DNA of 64,000 nt from Runella zeae DSM 19591 (lineage in GTDB: Bacteria; Bacteroidota; Bacteroidia; Cytophagales; Spirosomataceae): positions 274,115 to 338,114 of the forward strand of contig NZ_KE384037.1 of assembly GCF_000423565.1 (NCBI RefSeq), written 5' to 3'. Positions 7,765 through 16,600 of the stretch are shown one piece after another. The notes beneath the pieces are model-generated. The model was not told where the DNA came from and did no database searches. It worked only from the letters and a program-made list of their open reading frames with translations. The first letter of the stretch is position 1; the number at the start of each line of letters is the position of its first letter. The translations under genes were made by a program, and so were the position numbers.

Positions 7765-9099
7765 TCAAGTCATCGCCAGTTTTTTCACCACAGACATGGT
7801 TTCTTTTTGGCGGTTGCGGACTACATCCATGGCTTTTTGAGCTTTGGCTTTGGCCGTTTTGTAATCTTTGTAAATCGCTAATACCGCACCTGTGATGTCG
7901 GCAGCAGGCGCTTGATCGATTTCAAAAAGCCATTCTGGTACGCCAATATCTCGAAACATCCACCCTTTACGACCGTGTTTGAGCGGGCGAGCATGAACCA
8001 CGGGCACCCCCAACGCCAAGCCCATAATAAGCGAATGGGGCTCCATTCCAAACATCGTGTGCGCTCGGGCATACACCGACATGGCTTCGTCGGCACTCCA
8101 AAAGGTCTCGCGACATACCACTTTGGCCTTGATGTTTTCGTCCAATTGGTCGTAAAGCATCGTTTTGGCGTATTTAGTCTCTTTCAATGCCTCGGGTGCA
8201 ATCAAAACTTTCATGCCCGTAGTCGTGACCCACTGACTGATTAAATCCTTCACTTTTCCCAGCCGTAGCGTATCTTGCTGCTGTTGCTCTGGTGTAGGGG
8301 CGGGGTTCATCATGTCGCCTTTCCCGGTAGTGTTGAGATGCGGCGTATTGGTACGCACTACCACGACCAAAAATTTCCCTTCTTCCAACCCTGCCTGACG
8401 AAGGTATGCGAGCCCTTTAGCTTCATCTCGTACATCAATGCCAAAACATCCGTCGGGTCCAAATTCGATGATTGGGGTTTTGAACTGATTGTCTTTCAGA
8501 AATTTAACCGACTCGGTATCACGACAATAGATAAAAGAAGCACGGCTCAGTACATCCCGAAAAAGTGATAACGCGGGCGGCGCAAACTTATCGAAAGACT
8601 GCCCGTAGAGTCCAAAAGGAATCTTGTTTTCGATGCAATAATAAAAGGGAGCAAGATTGGACATGACTCCAGTCCATTCATAATTGAACAGTCCATAGTT
8701 CATCGACATCCCCGAGTTATGAATGTAAACATCTGCTTGCTCAAAAGCCATTTTTAATTCTCCCTGTAAGCCTTCGTCTTGGTTGAAAAATGCCCCATGC
8801 ACGATTTTAACTTTTGGAAAATTCTTGCTAACCAATGCCTCCGTAACGGGACGAGATTGGGCGTGCCATAGGATAATTTGCGCTTCGGGGATATGTCTTT
8901 CCAACAAACGTAAAGTACCCGGTGTGTGGCCAATGTCCCCAATGTTGTTGTCGTTCCACGAAGAGCGGAGTAGTATGGTGGGGGTTTTGGCTAATACGTT
9001 TGACATACTATTCGCATCCAATATTTCATCTGAAGACATCTGAAAAGTAGAAGCGGCAAGGGTAGAAAGTTTAAGAAATTCGCGACGGGTAGTTGGCAT
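7765..9099 (-). CDS. Tat-exported polysaccharide pyruvyl transferase-like protein, copy 2
   Basis: 444 aa, the longest of the four paralogues. The twin-arginine signal is TRREFLKLSTLAASTFQMSS. Family blocks are RSSWNDNNIGDIGHTPGTLR, IHNSGMSMNYG (His-Asn-Ser-Gly where the other copies have LHGSG), YCRDTESVKFLK, FGPDGCFGIDVRDE, WSADEAMSVYARAHTMFGM and EPHSLIMGLALGVPVVHARP. The HNSG substitution and the central region (MNYGLFNYEWTGVMSNLAPF) set it apart and may mark a different substrate. It is flanked downstream by an 83-bp gap to copy 1 and upstream by a 121-bp gap holding a perfect palindrome. The role is presumably the same envelope-located chemistry as its neighbours. Confidence 0.75.
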   Translation of the reverse strand: MPTTRREFLKLSTLAASTFQMSSDEILDANSMSNVLAKTPTILLRSSWNDNNIGDIGHTPGTLRLLERHIPEAQIILWHAQSRPVTEALVSKNFPKVKIVHGAFFNQDEGLQGELKMAFEQADVYIHNSGMSMNYGLFNYEWTGVMSNLAPFYYCIENKIPFGLYGQSFDKFAPPALSLFRDVLSRASFIYCRDTESVKFLKDNQFKTPIIEFGPDGCFGIDVRDEAKGLAYLRQAGLEEGKFLVVVVRTNTPHLNTTGKGDMMNPAPTPEQQQQDTLRLGKVKDLISQWVTTTGMKVLIAPEALKETKYAKTMLYDQLDENIKAKVVCRETFWSADEAMSVYARAHTMFGMEPHSLIMGLALGVPVVHARPLKHGRKGWMFRDIGVPEWLFEIDQAPAADITGAVLAIYKDYKTAKAKAQKAMDVVRNRQKETMSVVKKLAMT

Positions 9100-9145
9100 G
9101 GGACTAGTTCATTTTTTATCTTTTATGAAACGCTATCGAACGCTT

Positions 9146-9206
9146 CCGACGTTCAAAACAACCCTGCCGACGTTCAAAACGTCGGCAGGGTTGTTTTGAA
9201 CGTCGG
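9146..9206. repeat. Perfect 29-bp inverted repeat
   Basis: The left arm at 9146-9174 and the right arm at 9178-9206 are exact reverse complements around a 3-nt loop. The sequence GTCGGCAGGGTTG occurs again immediately downstream, to 9214, so the unit GGCAGGGTTG / CAACCCTGCC is present in three copies. The element lies in the 121-bp gap between copies 2 and 3 of the pyruvyl-transferase-like genes. In RNA it would form a very stable hairpin. It has no T-run, so it looks more like a REP-type or mRNA-stabilising element than an intrinsic terminator. Confidence 0.85.
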
Positions 9207-9220
9207 CAGGGTTGAGCCTT

Positions 9221-10495
9221 TCAAGTAGTGAAAACATTCTTTTTCAACACATTCATAGTATCTGCTTGGCGTTGTTTGACAAACGCTTGAGCTTTCTTGA
9301 CCTTCATTTTGGCAGCTTTAGGGTTCTTTGCCATTTCGAGTACTGTGGGAACAATCTTGGCGACATCACTTGGCGTGTCCATGTCAAAGAGCCAATCGCC
9401 CAGCCCGATGTCACGCCACATAAATCCCTTGCTAGTCTGTTCTTCAAATCGACAGACAATGGCGGGAATCCCCTGCGCAATGCACATGATTGGTGAGTGC
9501 ATTTCCAGTCCAAACAAACCTGCCGAACGAATGTACGTACTCACAGCTTCGTCGGTAAGCCAATATTTATCACGCCATACCACTTTCTTTTTGACATCAT
9601 CGGGGAGTGGGTCGTAGAGCATTTCTTTCCCAATGCGCATTTGAGTCGCATTTTCGGGTACGAGCAAGACTTTGAGCGAGGTTTGGCGTACCACGGCAAT
9701 GATTGCTTCCCGAATGGGGGCGTTATCCTGCTCTTTCATTTTTTCGTTGTGCGCGTGCTTGGCTTCATTGATGCTTTGCTTTTTGGAAGGCAACTCCCAC
9801 CAAGGCGAAAAACGCAACTGAGGAATCGCGCACAAAAACTTACCCGTTTCGAGGCCGTGCTCACGCAAAAAAGCATCCGCAGCTTGGTCGTCTCTGACAT
9901 CCACGGCAAAAGCACCGTCCGGGCAAAACTCCATGATAGGGCATTTTGCCCCGTGTGTTTTAGCAAATTCCATGGATACCGAATCCCTGAAGTACGCAAA
10001 ACGGGCTTGGGTCAAGAGGTCTATTTCGAGAGGGGTTACTTTTTGTCTATCTTCTGGAAATCCATAAACGCCAGGAAACGTAATCCCATAAATGCCGTAA
10101 GGTTTACCGGTGGTTTTGCGCCAACGCTCCACATCTTGCTTCGCTACCAACGAGGGGCCAGAGCCATGAAGTAAAAACACACATTCCGTAAATGCCTGTT
10201 GAATCTCCTCGGGTGTTTGGATGATGCGTAGTTTTGGAAAACGCTTTCGCAGCATTTCTTCCACGCCATTTTTGACATTGGAAGGCCAAAGGCGTACTTC
10301 TACGTCGGGTAAATATTTTTCTAAAAGGGTCAATACTCCGGGCGTATGGGCAATGTCACCAATATTTTCGGTTTGCCACGACGAACGCAAAATAATCGAC
10401 TTAGAAGCAGCCGCTGAGGCTTCTCCCAACGCCATGTGTAAAGAGGCGGCAAAGAGGGAGGTTTGTTTTAGAAAAGTTCGTCGGTTGAGTGTCAT
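9221..10495 (-). CDS. Tat-exported polysaccharide pyruvyl transferase-like protein, copy 3
   Basis: 424 aa, the same length as copy 4 and very close to it throughout. The twin-arginine signal is NRRTFLKQTSLFAASLHMAL. Domain blocks are RSSWQTENIGDIAHTPGVLT, LLHGSGPSLVAKQDVERW, YGIYGITFPGVYG, YFRDSVSMEF, EFCPDGAFAVDVRDD, WLTDEAVSTYIRSAGLFGLE with MHSPIMCIAQGIPAIVCR, and KGFMWRDIGLGDWLFDMD. The high similarity to copy 4, including the first 14 residues, points to a recent tandem duplication. Only 7 bp separate its start from the stop of copy 4, so the two are translated from one transcript. The exported location conflicts with PEP-dependent pyruvyl transfer. Confidence 0.78.
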   Translation of the reverse strand: MTLNRRTFLKQTSLFAASLHMALGEASAAASKSIILRSSWQTENIGDIAHTPGVLTLLEKYLPDVEVRLWPSNVKNGVEEMLRKRFPKLRIIQTPEEIQQAFTECVFLLHGSGPSLVAKQDVERWRKTTGKPYGIYGITFPGVYGFPEDRQKVTPLEIDLLTQARFAYFRDSVSMEFAKTHGAKCPIMEFCPDGAFAVDVRDDQAADAFLREHGLETGKFLCAIPQLRFSPWWELPSKKQSINEAKHAHNEKMKEQDNAPIREAIIAVVRQTSLKVLLVPENATQMRIGKEMLYDPLPDDVKKKVVWRDKYWLTDEAVSTYIRSAGLFGLEMHSPIMCIAQGIPAIVCRFEEQTSKGFMWRDIGLGDWLFDMDTPSDVAKIVPTVLEMAKNPKAAKMKVKKAQAFVKQRQADTMNVLKKNVFTT

Positions 10496-10502
10496 ATCCT
10501 AT

Positions 10503-11777
10503 TTACCTCTTTAAATTTTCTTTTAATAAATTCATCGTTTCCCGTTGGCGTTGCTCTACGTATTTTTTGCCTTTGGCGGCTTTGGCTTTGGCGGCTTTGG
10601 GGTTTTTAGCCATGGCCAACACCGTAGGTACATAACGAGCAACGTCTTGCTCATTGTCCATGTCAAACAGCCAATCGCCAAGGCTAATGTCACGCCACAT
10701 CACGCCTTTGCTGGTTTGTTCAAAAAAACGACCTACAATGGCAGGGATTCCATTGCCGATGCACATAATGGGCGAGTGCATTTCCAGACCGAACAAGCCT
10801 GCCGAGCGGACGTAAGTACTTACTGCCTCGTCGGTAAGCCAATATCTATCGCGCCAGACCACCTTTTGTTTTACGTCGTCGGGAAGTTTATCGTACAAAA
10901 TCTCTTTACCAAGTTTTACGTGGGTTTCGTCTTCGGGGCAAATCAAGATTTTCATGGGAGTCTGACGTACTATCTCAATAATAGCCTGCCGCAGAGGAGC
11001 GTTATCATGCTCTTTCATAGCTTCGTTGCGAAGATATCGCTGCTCGTCAAAAGGAGTTTTTTTAGCCGGAATTTCCCAATACGGAGTAAAACGAGTTCGT
11101 GGAATCACACACATAAACTTGCCTTCTTCCAAGCCGTGCGTTTTTAGAAAAAGAGTAGCAGCTTCTTCATTTCGCAAATCCACCGCAAAGGCTCCGTCGG
11201 GGCAAAACTCCATGATTGGGCATTTTACCCCATTTTTTTTAGCAAAATCCAACGAAATCGAATCCCGAAAAAGGGCAAAACGTGCATTGGTTAAAAGTTC
11301 TATATCAAGAGGATTGGCGGTCACCGACGCCTTGGGGTCAGGACTATATACCCCCGGAAAAGTGATGCCGTATATTCCATAGGATTTACCTGTTTCTTTG
11401 TGCCACCGCTCTACGTCTTTGCGGGCCACTAAGGAAGGCCCCGAGCCGTGCAGCAAAAATGCACACTCATTAAAAGCCGTAGCGATTTCACTTGGGCTTT
11501 TAATGATAGACACTTTGGGAAAACGACGACGCATGAGTTCTTCTACGCCATTGCCCACACTTGACGGCCACAGCCGTACTTCTACATCAGGCAAGTGTTT
11601 TTCCAGAAGAGCCAATACTCCCGGTGTGTGACCAATGTCTCCAATGTTAACCGTTTGCCACGACGAACGCAAAATAATCGACTTAGAAGCAGCCGCTGAA
11701 GCTTCTCCCAATGCCATGTGCAAAGAGGCCGTTAGCAGAGAAGTTTGTTTTAGAAAAGTTCGTCGGTTGAGTGTCAT
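10503..11777 (-). CDS. Tat-exported polysaccharide pyruvyl transferase-like protein, copy 4
   Basis: 424 aa. First of the four paralogues in transcription order, placed directly behind susD. The signal NRRTFLKQTSLLTASLHMAL is followed by ASKSIILRSSWQTVNIGDIG, LLHGSGPSLVARKDVERW, LFRDSISLDF, EFCPDGAFAVDLRNE, WLTDEAVSTYVRSAGLFGLE with MHSPIMCIGNGIPAIVGR, and MWRDISLGDWLFDMD. All catalytic-looking positions shared with copy 3 are kept (Asp of NIGDI, Gly-Ser-Gly, RD, PDG, His of MHSPI). A 136-bp structured gap separates it from susD. Placement in a SusCD operon suggests that the four proteins handle the imported glycan in the periplasm. Confidence 0.78.
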   Translation of the reverse strand: MTLNRRTFLKQTSLLTASLHMALGEASAAASKSIILRSSWQTVNIGDIGHTPGVLALLEKHLPDVEVRLWPSSVGNGVEELMRRRFPKVSIIKSPSEIATAFNECAFLLHGSGPSLVARKDVERWHKETGKSYGIYGITFPGVYSPDPKASVTANPLDIELLTNARFALFRDSISLDFAKKNGVKCPIMEFCPDGAFAVDLRNEEAATLFLKTHGLEEGKFMCVIPRTRFTPYWEIPAKKTPFDEQRYLRNEAMKEHDNAPLRQAIIEIVRQTPMKILICPEDETHVKLGKEILYDKLPDDVKQKVVWRDRYWLTDEAVSTYVRSAGLFGLEMHSPIMCIGNGIPAIVGRFFEQTSKGVMWRDISLGDWLFDMDNEQDVARYVPTVLAMAKNPKAAKAKAAKGKKYVEQRQRETMNLLKENLKR

Positions 11778-11789
11778 ATTTATCTTGAG

Positions 11790-11911
11790 AATTTAATTTT
11801 ACCCCCGCAGAAATTCGAGGAAATTTAAAACCGCTGATTTTCGCTGAAAGTCAAACATCTGCGTCATTCTGCGGTATTAAATCTGCGTTGGTCTGCGGGT
11901 AAAATTTAATT
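11790..11911. repeat. Nested inverted-repeat element after susD (locus A)
   Basis: Outer arms at 11790-11810 and 11893-11911 are near-exact reverse complements. An inner pair (11823-11834 with 11871-11882, 11 of 12 matching) nests inside. Between them CTGCG-type words recur (CGCTG, CTGCG, TCTGCGT). The right outer arm begins 3 bp after the susD stop codon. The element could fold into a long stem in mRNA and lower read-through into the enzyme genes, or be a MITE-like dispersed repeat. It has no coding potential. Confidence 0.7.
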
Positions 11912-11913
11912 GA

Positions 11914-13611
11914 TTAATAGCCTGGGTTTTGCTCAAATTTGGCTCCCGTGTTGGCATCAATTACTTTTTGGGGAATGGGCCAAAACTTGTTAAAATCTTG
12001 GATTGTTTTACCTGAAGAAGGCCCGTTAGGCACCGACGGCTCTGAATTGTATTTTCTCACCCTATCTACCAAACGCCCCATACGAATCAAGGTACGCAGC
12101 CTTGGTTCTTCCACAATCAATTCACGCGTTCTTTCGTCCAAAATAAAATCCTCGGTTACTTTGGAGGCGTTGATTAAGGTAGCTTTGGCACGACCTCGAA
12201 CTACGTTGATGTCTTTCGCAGCATTTTCCAAATCACCCTTTCTGAAATAGGCTTCGGCTCTTAGCAAATAAGTTTCGGCAACCCTCATGCGGCTAAAATC
12301 TTTGGAGGTATTACCCGAAAGTATATCGTTATTGATGGAAGAGCCCTCAATTTTTCGGAAGTAAGGATAATATTGGCGCAATGTATCGATGGCAATGGTC
12401 GTGAGCGTACCGTCGTTGCGAGCCAAAAACAAATTGCCGTTAGACCCTTTTTTGACAACAATGGGTTTCCCAAAATAATCTTTGTCGGCAGGATTATTGT
12501 AGTAAAAGGTGCGACGAATATTATAAACGGAGTTTCTCATGTCTTTAGGGTCTAAGGCCCAAACGTCATACTTGGCGTAATTGGTAGGAGAGTTGACCCC
12601 AATACCCCTTCCTATGCTATCAGCTACCACATTCAAAACGCGATTTGGCGTTTGTAATCGGTCGTATTCTGGTCCCCAATAACGAATGCTGTTATTGGCT
12701 GAAGAAGTTGAAAAGCTTCCGCCTACGTTGGTACTTTCAAATTGCCAAGCCCACATCACCTCTTTGTTACCTGCCGAGTAGTTGACTTGTCCGTTGGCAA
12801 AAAGGTCAGAAAAAACATCCCCAGGCCGTGCCGCTGCGGCTCCGAATCTAGCCGTCATGATTTGATAGTCGCCCGCTTCTTTATTAATCACTTTACTAGC
12901 CGCACTGATGGATTTATCGTAGAAGGAGGCATCCTTAGATTCCATTCCGATTGAGATATAAATTTCGCTCAACAGGTGAAACGCCGCCGCTCTAGGGATA
13001 CGCCCGTCTTTGACTTGGAGCGGTAATAGGGTTATGGCTTCTTCCAAATCTTTGGCCGCAAAATTGAGTACTTCGAGCCGAGAGTTTCTTACAAAATCAA
13101 ATTTGGGTTCGGTGATTGTTTGCTTCACAATCGGCACACCGCCATAAATATTTGCTAAAAAATTGTAGGTGTATGCCCGAAAAAACAGCGCTTGCCCTTT
13201 GATATTGTTCAAGTCTTCGGTCTTGATGCTGAGGTTGGGGTTATTGAGACCATCGAGAATGGTATTGGCACGTAAAATCATGGTTTTATACGCCCAATCC
13301 CAATAAACAATGGTTGCATCTAAATTAGGGTTGAGAAGACTGTAGTCTTTATTTCCGCGTGAGTCATTTCTTCCCCATTGGGTTTGGTCGGTTCCTACGG
13401 TCATGTACTCAAAGTTGTTGGACGCAATGATATGCTCTTGACGTGACCCTTCGTACAAACCTACCACGGCGGCATCAAACCCTGCCGTATTGGTCAGTAA
13501 GTTTTCTGGACTAAATCTATCCAAAGGAACTTCTTTTAAAAAGTCGTCACTACAGGAAGTGGTAACCCCGAAAAGTGAAAGAAGTAATATGGCTTTAAAT
13601 TTTGATTTCAT
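11914..13611 (-). CDS. SusD-like nutrient-binding lipoprotein (locus A)
   Basis: 565 aa from the ATG at 13611. A longer frame running back into susC was rejected because only this start gives a lipoprotein signal (MKSKFKAILLLSLFGVTTSC, lipid-accepting Cys20). RagB/SusD features follow: SDDFLKEVPLDRFSPENL, the TPR-like helices GQALFFRAYTYNFLANIYGG and VPIV, and the C-terminal NPGY. SusD caps the SusC porin and binds the glycan at the cell surface. The start lies 13 bp after the susC stop, so the pair is co-translated. The ligand is unknown; the downstream GH88 suggests uronate-containing oligosaccharides. C-terminal RagB/SusD block: MGRLVDRVRKYNS near the end. Confidence 0.93.
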   Translation of the reverse strand: MKSKFKAILLLSLFGVTTSCSDDFLKEVPLDRFSPENLLTNTAGFDAAVVGLYEGSRQEHIIASNNFEYMTVGTDQTQWGRNDSRGNKDYSLLNPNLDATIVYWDWAYKTMILRANTILDGLNNPNLSIKTEDLNNIKGQALFFRAYTYNFLANIYGGVPIVKQTITEPKFDFVRNSRLEVLNFAAKDLEEAITLLPLQVKDGRIPRAAAFHLLSEIYISIGMESKDASFYDKSISAASKVINKEAGDYQIMTARFGAAAARPGDVFSDLFANGQVNYSAGNKEVMWAWQFESTNVGGSFSTSSANNSIRYWGPEYDRLQTPNRVLNVVADSIGRGIGVNSPTNYAKYDVWALDPKDMRNSVYNIRRTFYYNNPADKDYFGKPIVVKKGSNGNLFLARNDGTLTTIAIDTLRQYYPYFRKIEGSSINNDILSGNTSKDFSRMRVAETYLLRAEAYFRKGDLENAAKDINVVRGRAKATLINASKVTEDFILDERTRELIVEEPRLRTLIRMGRLVDRVRKYNSEPSVPNGPSSGKTIQDFNKFWPIPQKVIDANTGAKFEQNPGY

Positions 13612-13624
13612 GTTTCCTAAAATG

Positions 13625-16600
13625 TTAAAATGACATGTTGATACCGCCAATGAATGTTTTGAGCAAGGGGCCATTGGTGCCTGGGTCGCGGCCGCCTCCC
13701 CCAAACTCAGGATCCCAGCCATTCCATTTGGTCCACGTAAATAGGTTTTTGCCACTGACATATACTTGAAGGTTGGCTATTTTCAACTTCTTCATCAAAG
13801 CATCCGAAAAATTGTAAGACAATGACACATCTTGCAATCTGGTGAAACTGCGGCTTTCGTAAAAACCATAGCCGAGTGGATTACGGTAGTTGATGCGGGG
13901 ATGCGTATTGATAGGATTAGAGGGTGTCCAATAAGGAAGATTGAGGAAATTGGCTTGGTCAAAAAAGTTGGAACCCGGGTTAATGAGCGAGCTAGAACTA
14001 TAGCCTCCTTCTCTGATATTGACGGTAGAAGACAAGCTAAATTTCTTGAAATTGATAATATTGGTTATTCCTAAAATAAAATTAGGCTGATTGCTATGTA
14101 ATACCGCGCGGTCTAAAGGCGTGATTTTGCCATCAGGTACGCCATTGGGGCCACTGATGTCTTTAAATTTTATATCTCCGGGCTTAGAACCGGGAATTAA
14201 AGACAAATCGTCTCCTTGTTGGAAAATACCATCAAATACGTAGTCGAAATTCGTACCCAAAGGCTGCCCAATAAACCACCCGCTGGCAATGTCATCGTCT
14301 TCGATGCCGTCGTTGTTGATATCTCTGCCCGTGAGTTGTACGATTTTGTTTCTATTGAGCGAAAAAGCGATATTGGTATTCCATCCCCAATCGCCGCGTT
14401 CGATATTCTTGGTTTTGAGGTCTAATTCAAATCCTTTGTTTTTGGTTTTTCCAATATTGCGCAAGAAAACCTCAAAGCCGTTGGTATTCGGAATCGTTTG
14501 ATTGAGGAGCAGGTCGAAGGTGTTGGAAACATAAAAATTGAGCGAAGCCGAAATACGACTTGAAAAAGCCTGAACATCGGTACCAATATTGAAACTTTCG
14601 GTGGTTTCCCAACCCAAGTTCGGATTGGCAAGCGTGGTAGGGATTAGACCGATTGATACGGGTTGGCCGTCTCCAAAAACATAATTTCGCTGTCCAACTT
14701 GGCTCAAAGAAGAGTATTCGCTCACGCCTCGGTTTCCATTGCGTCCCCACGAAGCCCGAAGTTTAAGAAAGTCAATTTTTTTAACATCCTTCATAAAATC
14801 TTCATCACTTATATTCCAGCTAAAAGCAGCGGAAGGGAAAGTTCCGAATTTACGCCCTTCTCCGAAAGCCGAAAAGCCGTCTCTACGCACACTTAAAGTA
14901 AAAAAGTATTTACTTTTCAACGAATAGCCCAAGCGCGCCATCGAAGAGATTTGGCGGTTTTGAGTTGCGCCTACGTCAATGGCATATCCTTCGCCAATTT
15001 CCAATGAATTGTAGCCCAAGGCATCGTTGAAAATATTTTGGCTTGATAGGAATGAAAACTGATTTGACAACTGATAAATCCCATAAAGTACCGTCAAATC
15101 AAGACTGTGGTCTTGGGCAAATCGGCGTTGGTATTTAAGAATATTTTCTAAGGTAAAATTCTGAGTTTCTCCGTGTCTTTTTGAACCAGAACCTAGGCGG
15201 TTGGTAGGGGCATAGGTAGGGCTGTAAGCGAATGTTTTAGAGTCGGTTCGGGTATAGCCTCCGTTGAGTTTATAGGTCAAACCTTCTAAAAGATTTACAT
15301 CAGCGTAGGCATTGGCAAAGAGGATATTAGTGATTGATTTGTTGGTATTTAAGAGGGTTCCCAACAAGGGATTGGCTACTAAACCCCAATTTTGTGGAAG
15401 GGGATTTGGCGAAACACCATCCTCTAAATACAAGCTTGCAAAAGGGCTTAAATAAGAAGTAGCTACGAGGTTTGCTCTTACGCCTGAGTTATCTCTGGAA
15501 GAATATCCAGAATTGATACCCAACTTGAGCCAATCGGTAGCTTGTACGCCCAAGTTTAATCTACTCGACAACCGGCTGAAATTATCCCCTCTAACGGGCG
15601 ATTTAGAGTCGGTATAAGCGCCCGAAAAAAAGTAACTTACCCTGTCTGTTTTTCCTGAGACATTGAGCTCATAATTAGACATCGGAGCACGTTGTTTGAT
15701 TTCTTGGAAAGGGTCAATGGTTTTTCCAGCGGCAATATTAGCTTGCTCAATCACCGAAAATGGCACACTTCCTCCTTCGGCTTCTTCGGCATCTTTACGC
15801 GCCGCCAAATACTGCTCTGGTGTACGGTAAGCGGGTAAAAAAGCATAGTCAGAAGCACCCAAATAGGTAGTAAACGTAAATTTAGGCTTGCCTGATTTTC
15901 CTTTTTTGGTAGTAATCTCAATCACACCGTTGGTAGCCAAAGAGCCATAAATAGCCGTTGAACTGGCATCTTTCAGAATATCAATGGTTTCAATGTCATT
16001 GGGGTTGATATCGGCCAAATTTCCACCCGCGTAGATAATCCCGTCTAATACAATAAGGGGAGAACTATTGGCGGAAATTGAATTGATTCCCCGGATTCTT
16101 ATGGTTCCGGCTTGTCCGGGACGACCATTGTCAATGACCTGCACCCCTGCCGTAGTTCCTCTCAGGATTTGTGAAGCATTGGTATTGGGCTGCAATCGAG
16201 TGGCTTCCACATCCACACTGGCGATGGCCCCCGTCAGGTCTTTCTTTTTCTGAGTTCCGTATCCTACTACTACTACTTCTTCTAGCGATTTGTTGTCAAC
16301 ATTCAGAGCAATAGACAATTGAGTGCGACTCCCTACTACCACTTCTTGTAGTACGTAGCCCACAAAACTAAACACCAGCACGGCATTGTCGTCAGGAACA
16401 CTTAACGAAAACTCCCCGTCGGGATTGGTAGTAGTGCCTCGCTGAGTTCCTTTGATAATCACGTTTACGCCAGGCAAGGACTCTCCTTTTTCGGCATCGG
16501 TTACTTTGCCTTTTACGATTTTATCCACTACCCGATTGACTTCGCCCACGGCCGGCGCAAGCGCCTCTATGGCTGCGGGTGCGGATTGGCTTGGGGCTTT

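Noticed and set aside
9497..10174. 225-codon plus-strand frame opposite copy 3 of the array
   Set aside because: It is antisense to a well-supported gene, and no domain is visible.
13611..13761. 50-residue N-terminal extension of the locus A SusD
   Set aside because: It overlaps susC and hides the lipoprotein signal; the ATG at 13611 is the right start.
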